A stretch of DNA of 5,695 nucleotides from an uncultured Lachnospiraceae bacterium (lineage in GTDB: Bacteria > Bacillota > Clostridia > Lachnospirales > Lachnospiraceae), in contig CAJUFL010000107.1 in the NCBI GenBank assembly GCA_910585605.1, positions 1 through 5,695 of the forward strand, given 5' to 3'. This document shows positions 1 to 4,637 of this stretch, in pieces. The notes under the pieces are model-generated. The model did no database searches. It had not been told where the DNA came from and saw only the letters and a list, made by a program, of their open reading frames with translations. Each line of letters starts with the position of its first letter. The first letter of the stretch is position 1. The position numbers and the translations under genes were made by a program.

Positions 1-930
1 CCACAGTCTGTAGGATTCTGCCTTCCGTATCATAAATAGTTTCTGAAAGCACAGCCCCATTCCTTTCTTGGTTGTTACCAATAATAAACCAAAGATATTG
101 GATGCTCCATTATAGTTAACGAATTTCTGCAGCTCTGGCAAGGTATAAGCTTTGCCATTAAAGTAATAACGCTGTTTTAACTGTTTAACCATGCCAATAA
201 CATCCAGACCTAATTCAAAAATGGACTGAATCATAGGTTCCGTTGTGAACCATGTATCCATAAGAACATAGTCAGCAACAATACCTGTATCAAGAGCTTC
301 ACTGATTAGTTTGATAGCAGCTTCCGGTTTTGATAGCATACTATCTCTTCTTACTTTGTATCCATTGGTACGATGGTCGATTGTATCAGACATTTCCTGA
401 TAACGGTTGGATTTATTAGCAGAAGAAAGCATGTTAAATCCAACAGGAACAAAACGGTACCCATCTGTCCAACCAAGTGTAAGCATAGAAAAACCTCGTT
501 GGTATTTGTGTTCTGTATGGTCAAAAATGCGGGCAAGCAATTCTACCTTTTTGCTACGGTTTCTCTTGATAACCGAATCATCAGCCACAAAAGAGGTTAC
601 CCTTTCCGGTTTGGTTAAACGAGCAAAAGTAGTTGTTACTTTCACTGCAAGAAGTGATAAAAACTTCTTCCAGTTGTAGGATGTTTCATTCAGAAAGCGG
701 TAATACGTGTTCTTGGAAACAGCCTGGTTTTTATGTTTAGAATTCAGGAAACGATAAAGATTCTTTCCCTAAAATACTAACAACAGTAAAAATTGTAATA
801 CCTCAAATGCTGAAACACCACAGGATTTGATGATATTGGATTTGCGTAATAACTTTCCAATTTTTAATTCCTTGATTGCGTTAGAAAACTGGTTTTGGGT
901 ATTTTCAATTTGGTCATTTTGGTATATCAT
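1..930 (-). pseudogene. IS4-family DDE transposase, nonsense-interrupted and cut by the window edge
   Basis: This reading frame would encode an IS4-type transposase that cuts and pastes its own insertion sequence. It starts at ATG 930-928 (MIYQNDQIENTQ), with AGAGG about 10 bases upstream. Reading continues in one frame to base 1, about 310 codons, broken only by TAG at 769-771 (about residue 54). That stop lies in LLLLVF*GKNLYRFLN, where a single C-to-T change from CAG (Gln) would explain it. After the stop, transposase motifs are clear: FVADDSVIKRNRSKK with the first catalytic Asp (about residue 118) and ADYVLMDTWFTTEP with the second Asp. The catalytic Glu region would lie past the left edge, or is missing. 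From about base 80 leftward this frame (MGLCFQKLFMIRK) looks less natural than the neighbouring frame, so the transposase may be truncated there. Family assignment is confident; the product is probably inactive. Confidence 0.9.
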
Positions 931-976
931 AAGATTAGCACCTCTTCTTTTGTGTTTATTTGATTGTGGCGATCTT

Positions 977-1011
977 ATTATACCAAAGATTAGGTGCTTT
1001 TTGAATGTCAA
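977..1011 (-). promoter_or_regulatory. Probable transposase promoter, extended -10
   Basis: On the minus strand TGGTATAAT gives a perfect -10 hexamer (977-982) with an extended TGn element. It lies about 45 bases before the transposase ATG. A perfect TTGACA is at 1006-1011, but the gap to the -10 is 23 bases, too long for an ordinary promoter. Either the extended -10 works alone or TTGACA is coincidental. Confidence 0.5.
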
Positions 1012-1029
1012 TGCACCAATTTATTAAGT

Positions 1030-1281
1030 TTATCTGCTTGAAATATCAAGCAGTTTCACCTGTTTTAATGGTGGGAAAGTTGAGTAATTTATTAATATCC
1101 TGAATGTTTTTTGCTTGTTGACAAAATATGTGTTCATACAAGTTGCAATAAGTAATCCTATTGAAATAATACATATTGTGATTGTAATAATATTTGAAGT
1201 AATGTTTGAACTTGCTTTTTTGTTTTTCTTTTTGCCATTATTATTCCCTTTACCTTTCTTTTGTTTTTTTCTAATGCTCAA
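1030..1281 (-). pseudogene. Small single-pass membrane protein gene, frameshifted
   Basis: The open frame 1281-1030 begins only with a TTG that has no good ribosome binding site. It encodes a very Lys-rich start, then one hydrophobic helix (IITITICIISIGLLIATCMN) followed by a short tail ending KQVKLLDISSR. Inside it, at 1238-1236, an ATG has a near-ideal AAAGGG seven bases upstream but reads another frame (MAKRKTKKQVQ), stopping after 26 codons. Adding one A to the A6 run (T6 on the plus strand, 1216-1221) would join MAKRKTKK to ASSNITSN and the membrane segment. That gives a classic positive-inside small membrane protein. I infer one frameshift. The C-terminal end abuts the insertion sequence and may be truncated too. 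I do not recognise a family. Confidence 0.45.
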
Positions 1282-1289
1282 TAATTCAC

Positions 1290-1561
1290 TTTATCAGTTA
1301 ATGTATACAATATTGCAACCGTTACGATGCCAGACATCCATTCCTATCAGAAACTGAAATTCGTTAAACCTACTGCCCGATTTTAGGTAACTTCATAAAT
1401 TCTGATTTCCGTATGTTTGGGACTTACGTTAGCTTTGCTATGCCCTAAATCTCTCTGTTTCTATATGCACAGGCTAACCGCCAGGTTCCAACTCTAAATT
1501 AGTGTGTTTTGCTCATCTCTATGAATTATTTAACCTATTTTGCTATCCATATTACACACAA
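1290..1561. other. Non-coding stretch with a GC-richer island
   Basis: No convincing gene is visible on either strand. Bases about 1310-1500 are clearly richer in G and C than the AT-rich DNA on both sides. They contain GTTAGC (1428-1433) facing GCTAAC (1473-1478). Short open stretches exist (minus strand VGTWRLACAYRNREI*; plus strand MPDIHSYQKLKF) but all are broken by stops. The segment may be the remnant of a mobile element or an untranslated region; nothing in it identifies which. Confidence 0.3.
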
Positions 1562-1727
1562 TTAACAAATACTATTTTCGTTTTTCTTTATAAATGTTTC
1601 TGAATCTATATAAAATTTCATCGCTGACGAATCCTTCATAAAAAAATTATTTTTTTCATTTTAGGACTGATTATTTTTTCATCAATATATATGTCAGCTT
1701 CTATTCGATGGCTGATTTTGACATACC
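1562..1727 (-). pseudogene. Relic of a small unidentified reading frame
   Basis: Directly downstream of the decayed frame at 2006-1728 there are two short adjoining pieces. One frame reads about 30 codons containing RIEADIYIDEKIISPKMKK and ends at TGA 1638-1636. That TGA overlaps an ATG at 1639-1637, which opens a 25-codon frame (MKDSSAMKFYIDSETFIKK) ending at TAA 1564-1562. The amino acid content is protein-like, charged with few rare residues, so this may be a degraded gene, possibly another immunity gene. The seam lies between A- and T-rich runs where slippage is easy. No family is recognised and chance open frames in AT-rich DNA cannot be excluded. Confidence 0.25.
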
Positions 1728-2006
1728 TTATATTTCTCTTAAATCCTGTTGAATTAATTTAATCAACTCATTTAACGATAATAGTTTCACTGTATTACTA
1801 TAAAGAATCTCATCTCCACTATTATTAAAAATCATAAGACATATCATCGACCAATGATATAGCAATTATTTTATTTTTTTTCTGAGCATAAATTCGATTT
1901 TACTTAATCCATATACAAATACATCTATTATTTCAAAATTATTTTCAAACAAAATATTTTGTATAATTTCTTTTGCAGATACTAGTAATTTATTTATATC
2001 ACTCAC
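1728..2006 (-). pseudogene. Decayed small gene, possible third immunity gene
   Basis: Read from GTG 2006-2004 (SDINKLLVSAKEIIQN...), the frame runs 46 codons to TAA 1868-1866. The same frame then reopens and ends as NSGDEILYSNTVKLLSLNE...LREI, stop 1730-1728. Between them the original frame reads poorly (LLYHWSMICLM), while the neighbouring frame reads KIIAISLVDDMSYDF. The switch points fall at an A8 run (plus-strand T8, 1874-1881) and a T5 run (plus-strand A5, 1827-1831). Two compensating one-base slips would restore a protein of roughly 92 residues, small and acidic like typical immunity proteins. A strong AAGGTGG lies just upstream, and codon ATA at 1997-1995 may be a mutated ATG start. 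The immunity role is inferred from size and position only. Confidence 0.4.
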
Positions 2007-2101
2007 CACCTTAAAGAGTACGTTTATATCAGTTTTAATTCAATATTAAGTCTTAAATTCATACACCCTATGCGTACCCAAATGGCAAATTTTTTACAAG
2101 A

Positions 2102-2166
2102 GACTATTAATTAATTTACATGACTAACTCACCTTCAGCGAGAAGCATTTCAATTAATTAATAGTC
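2102..2166. repeat. 15-bp perfect inverted repeat with 35-base loop
   Basis: GACTATTAATTAATT at 2102-2116 is the exact reverse complement of 2152-2166. The loop holds a smaller hairpin (CTTC-AGCGA-GAAG). It begins about 70 bases downstream of the stop of the 89-residue immunity gene. The stem is mostly A and T, so it is not a standard intrinsic terminator. On the minus strand the loop encodes MLLAEGELVM followed by a stop. It could be an mRNA 3' stem, a small mobile-element remnant or a recombination scar. Confidence 0.6.
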
Positions 2167-2237
2167 AATAAAATTTACTTTGTTGAACGTTCTTATATAG
2201 AAACATAATTAAACAATTAGTAATTTCTTTACACAAC

Positions 2238-2507
2238 TTACTTGGTGAATTTTGTTATATCTAACGTTAAGTTATATTCATTTAATATACCTACTAAGTC
2301 ATAGTCATTCCGTGTCGCTATTATTATTCTCAATCCATCGCTGGCATAATACATATCATAAAAACATACCACACCACTTTTTTTTGGAAGACAGATATTT
2401 ATATAATCTCTTTTATTTTTATCAACAATGATTTTGTCATTAAATAAATAATAACAGTTTAAATTAATCTCCGATTTAATAACTATCTTTGCATCACTCA
2501 ACTCCAT
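2238..2507 (-). CDS. Putative immunity protein of the orphan Rhs toxin module
   Basis: This 89-residue protein is read from ATG 2507-2505. It has no signal peptide and no membrane segment, so it should be cytoplasmic. It starts 12 bases after the toxin stop, and its AGGAG (2516-2520) shares bases with that TAA, so translation is probably coupled to the toxin frame. The sequence looks like a small alpha+beta protein: an N-terminal MELSDAKIVIKSEINLN, a central FNDKIIVDKNKRDYINICL, and GLRIIIATRNDYDLVGIL toward the end. I do not recognise the family. The role, binding and blocking the adjacent toxin tip, is inferred from position, size and the usual toxin-then-immunity order of Rhs loci. The frame is intact, unlike the upstream core, which fits selection for protection. 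Confidence 0.75.
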   Translation of the reverse strand: MELSDAKIVIKSEINLNCYYLFNDKIIVDKNKRDYINICLPKKSGVVCFYDMYYASDGLRIIIATRNDYDLVGILNEYNLTLDITKFTK

Positions 2508-2515
2508 ATTAAACG

Positions 2516-2520
2516 CTCCT
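2516..2520 (-). promoter_or_regulatory. Ribosome binding site coupling orphan toxin to its immunity gene
   Basis: AGGAG lies eight bases before the immunity ATG. Its first base is the last base of the toxin TAA stop, so a ribosome ending the toxin is positioned to start the immunity protein. Confidence 0.7.
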
Positions 2521-3524
2521 TAATATATTTTATTTTTAGGTCCTACTGGTATTAACCTTGCCCTATCCTCAAAATTTAAAATTTGAACTTGATTACCTCC
2601 TCCAGGATATACTATACTATTATATTTCTGTGGTCCAACAACGCCAACTTGAATTTGAGTTCCTTCTGGAATTAAAAATCTTTGCACTTCACTTACTTCT
2701 GGTTTAAATTCTGGTGTTACTGCAAGATTGTTTCGAACATAATCCACATCTGGTATATTATCAAATGTTCCCCATCCTCCTGGATTCTTCTGTCCTGGTG
2801 CCATTGCCATATTAATATAACAATCTTTTGGTGCTGGCATGGATATAATTTTAGTTCCATTCATCCATGGATTAGTTCCCTGCGGACTAGGTAATGCTAA
2901 TGTAGTCTTACTACCACCCTTATAAAACGGATTAACAACAAACCCTCTGTTCCGGCTCATCCGCCCGGAACCAGAAGAACCCAATCCCTTGCTGATTTGG
3001 TTCGCTAACTTCCCAGCCCCCTCCTGCACCGCTGTCTTTAGCTTCGGCAATGCCTTATTCGCAAGGTTTTTCAGCTTATTTGCTCCCCAGTTCGCTGCTT
3101 TTCCCATTGCGTAGCCCGCCAGCAGTGTCCCTGCCATATACGCAATCTTTCCACCTGTTGTCTTACATTCCCTCTGGGCTGTCTGGTATGTATCATAACA
3201 TGCCTTGACTGCTGCCGCTGTATTTCCTATTTTCCCGACAGTCCGGCACGCTCCCGCAATCCTTTCTGCTGTTTTAATGGCTTTTACTGCCTTGCTGGCT
3301 TTTGCTACTCCGGCTATAACTGTTCCTACCGTCGGTATTCCACAGGCAAAGGAGATTACCGCATTGACATAGTCGCCTTCTGCCGCATATAATGCTCCGT
3401 TAATCAGGTCAAAGCCGTCCCAGAAGATTCCTGCCGCACCAAGGAGAGTATGCCACTTTTCATACTTGCTCGTCTGCCCTCGGTCATTGGCGTTCCCCCC
3501 ACATAATCCAAACGGATTTACCAT
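2520..3524 (-). CDS. Orphan Rhs C-terminal toxin module: pretoxin linker plus uncharacterised toxin tip
   Basis: This is the C-terminal part of an Rhs toxin, separated from its core by an upstream frameshift. The open frame actually begins at about 3620 (RFHNQDIKVGDIGSSQSLN, then NRYAYCEGNPVS). The first ATG is 3524, weakly served by GAGGGG. Residues 1-10 hold the Rhs junction PFGLCGG. Residues about 25-180 form the hydrophobic, Ala/Gly-rich linker (LYAAEGDYVNA, FACGIPTVGTVIAGVAK). Residues about 190-334 are the toxin tip, encoded in much more AT-rich DNA. The tip contains APGQKNPGGWGTFDN, DVDYVRNNLAVTPEF, EVQRFLIPEGTQIQ, GVVGPQ and PGGGNQVQI. The late GGGxQ motif recalls TNT and ART-like NAD-consuming toxins, but I cannot place the family and see no HNH-type nuclease motif. 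Without core or secretion parts, it probably serves as a cassette to be recombined onto the intact Rhs gene. Confidence 0.75.
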   Translation of the reverse strand: MVNPFGLCGGNANDRGQTSKYEKWHTLLGAAGIFWDGFDLINGALYAAEGDYVNAVISFACGIPTVGTVIAGVAKASKAVKAIKTAERIAGACRTVGKIGNTAAAVKACYDTYQTAQRECKTTGGKIAYMAGTLLAGYAMGKAANWGANKLKNLANKALPKLKTAVQEGAGKLANQISKGLGSSGSGRMSRNRGFVVNPFYKGGSKTTLALPSPQGTNPWMNGTKIISMPAPKDCYINMAMAPGQKNPGGWGTFDNIPDVDYVRNNLAVTPEFKPEVSEVQRFLIPEGTQIQVGVVGPQKYNSIVYPGGGNQVQILNFEDRARLIPVGPKNKIY

Positions 3525-3614
3525 GCTGACCGGATTCCCCTCACAGTAAGCGTAACGGTTTAAACTCTGGCTACTTCCGATATCCCCGACCTTGATATCC
3601 TGGTTGTGGAACCG
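3000..3614. repeat. Direct repeat, copy A: end of Rhs core plus pretoxin linker
   Basis: This segment aligns without gaps, at a constant offset of 2039 bases, to copy B (5039-5653). Stretches such as the region around 3487-3540 are almost identical in DNA, while the middle of the linker differs at many codons. Homology stops at the left boundary, where the toxin tips begin, and at the right boundary, where copy A has its deletion junction. It offers a substrate for recombination that would exchange toxin tips. Confidence 0.85.
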
Positions 3615-4084
3615 ATGTTGTCATAGTGGTAAGCAAAGTATTTCTTCGTTCCGCGGTTATACTGTGCAGCAAGTCCGTCTGCCCCATAGTAGTATGTTGT
3701 TTCCGTGTTATCCGCTTCGTAAGCGACTAAAAGCCTGCTTAAGCTTCCACCGGTGTCCGTGACATATTCCGTGGTAAGACCGTTTTCTGTGGTAGCAATA
3801 CGGGTATTCTCTGCATCATAAGTATAGCTTACTCCGCCCGCTTCCACAAGACGGTTCCTGCAGTCGTAGGTTAATTCCTGCATGGTTCCATCAACAGGGC
3901 CGTAGGTCATGTTGCCCTTGGCATCATAGACTACCTTTTCCCCGTTATAGGTCTTTAACCGGTTGGCAGCATCATAGGTCATGCTGACGCTTTCCAGCAC
4001 ATCCGGGTTCTGGGTGTTGCTGCTCTCCTTTGTGACCACCTCGCCGAATACGTCATGGGTATAATGATTTTCCTGTAAAATGGT
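3560..4084 (-). pseudogene. 5'-truncated, frameshifted fragment of Rhs YD-repeat core
   Basis: The frame opens right after a stop at 4087-4085 and begins abruptly as ILQENHYTHDVFGEVVTKE. It carries successive YD motifs (MTYDAANRL, VVYDAKGNM, LTYDCRNRL, YTYDAENTR), then YYYGADGLAAQYN and YHYDNIGS. These are typical of the last part of an Rhs beta-cage core. Complete Rhs proteins have several tens of residues between YHYDNIGS and the RYYNP...RF segment. Here the sequence jumps directly at about 3600-3614 into RFHNQDIKVGD, read in another frame, and this frame stops at TAA 3562-3560. No N-terminal or secretion region is present and no ribosome binding site is evident. I read it as a displaced remnant that gives homology to the full-length gene rather than a working protein. 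Confidence 0.85.
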
Positions 4085-4397
4085 TTAAATATATCTCAAC
4101 AAAGAAAATGATTCCTGCAATTTAAATGTTGGTGTGTGTTTAAAATTAAACATACTAATAAATCTAAATCAAACCTTTTTACCTTGCATATGTACTGGTC
4201 ACAATGTAAAATAATATCCTTTCAGTTATAACCTTCATTACTAACTTTATATAGAATTTTAATCTTAATCAAATTAATCTAAGACAGATTTAATCTGTTT
4301 ATTAACAACAGATTTCCTTCCCACATAACCAATTGGCACTTTATCAAAAACATACCCTGCCTACTGTTGGCACCATATTATATAAATTTACTATAAT
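4085..4397. other. AT-rich spacer with a possible coding relic and short palindrome
   Basis: No intact gene is present. On the minus strand, 4360-4274 is an open stretch of 28 codons containing AGYVFDKVPIGYVGRKSVVN and ending at TAA. It has a protein-like composition and could be the C-terminal remnant of an older toxin or immunity gene; it has no start codon. A palindrome, ACAGATT-T-AATCTGT, lies at 4284-4298 inside it. No GC-rich terminator follows the immunity gene that ends at 4398. The right part of the next Rhs fragment begins abruptly at 4084, so the spacer ends at an old recombination breakpoint. Confidence 0.4.
4284..4298. repeat. 7+7 bp palindrome
   Basis: ACAGATT and AATCTGT flank a single T. 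Nothing nearby ties it to a regulator, and its size allows chance occurrence in AT-rich DNA. Confidence 0.35.
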
Positions 4398-4637
4398 TTA
4401 ACTGCGTATTGATACTTTTAGCATCTTCAAAAAATAAAGGCATGCATCACTTTCATTATCAAATCGTTGATAAGCATTATTTTGATTGCCTCTTTCGTCA
4501 ATATAAAAACATTCCCAATAAGTATATACTTTGCGAAAAATATATACATCAGATGATATGCTTCCATTAATAGAATAACTTCTTTTGGGAATATTTAATT
4601 CATCAAGTGTTGCTTTCAATTCCTCTACATTCATCAT
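4398..4637 (-). CDS. Putative immunity protein for the TNT-type toxin
   Basis: This 79-residue cytoplasmic protein is the probable antidote of the preceding NAD+ glycohydrolase. The start chosen is ATG 4637-4635: GGAGG (4644-4648) lies six bases upstream and the ATG shares its A with the toxin TGA stop (TGATG), giving tight translational coupling. A second ATG at 4634 and an upstream TTG at 4640 are alternatives. The sequence shows an N-terminal helix (EELKATLDELNIPKRSYS), a beta-rich middle (SSDVYIFRKVYTYWECFYI), then DERGNQNN and a C-terminal helix with DNESDACLYFLKMLK. The pattern W-x3-YI-x-ERG followed by F-x2-E-x-x-AC-x-YFL reminds me of small immunity families found beside polymorphic toxins, possibly Imm59-like, but I cannot confirm this. 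Assignment rests mainly on position. Confidence 0.8.
   Translation of the reverse strand: MMNVEELKATLDELNIPKRSYSINGSISSDVYIFRKVYTYWECFYIDERGNQNNAYQRFDNESDACLYFLKMLKVSIRS

Larger units (their letters stand above)
1..1035 (-). mobile_element. IS4-like insertion sequence, partial
   Basis: The element is defined by the transposase and its upstream promoter region. The end upstream of the transposase lies somewhere around 1012-1035, between the promoter-like sequence and the last codons of the neighbouring small membrane-protein frame. A short inverted pair, GGTGC at 993-997 and GCACC at 1013-1017, sits at this end and may belong to the terminal or regulatory region. The other end is outside the window, so neither terminal inverted repeats nor a target duplication can be confirmed. 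The boundary given is an estimate. Confidence 0.6.

Noticed and set aside
373..679. Plus-strand open frames over the transposase
   Set aside because: They are antisense shadows of a frame with clear DDE-transposase motifs and have no supporting start signals.
977..1011. TTGACA plus TATAAT as a standard sigma-A promoter
   Set aside because: The spacer is 23 bases instead of about 17; only the extended -10 is retained as evidence.
1115..1357. Plus-strand hydrophobic open frame (VFIQVAISNPIEIIHIVIVI)
   Set aside because: It is the antisense of the Lys-rich, single-helix frame; Lys-rich A runs read backwards as Phe, so it is a shadow with no ribosome binding site.
2102..2166. Inverted repeat as an integron attC site, tRNA or intrinsic terminator
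   Set aside because: It has no GTTRRRY/RYYYAAC core pair, no cloverleaf or anticodon arm, and the stem is A/T rather than GC with a T tract.
2682..2894. Plus-strand Trp- and Cys-rich open frame
   Set aside because: It is antisense to the toxin tip; high Trp, Cys and His content is typical of an artefact frame.
3560..3623. Programmed ribosomal frameshift joining the core fragment to the toxin frame
   Set aside because: No slippery heptamer or pseudoknot is evident, and the residues normally found between the two motifs are missing, so a deletion explains the frame change better.
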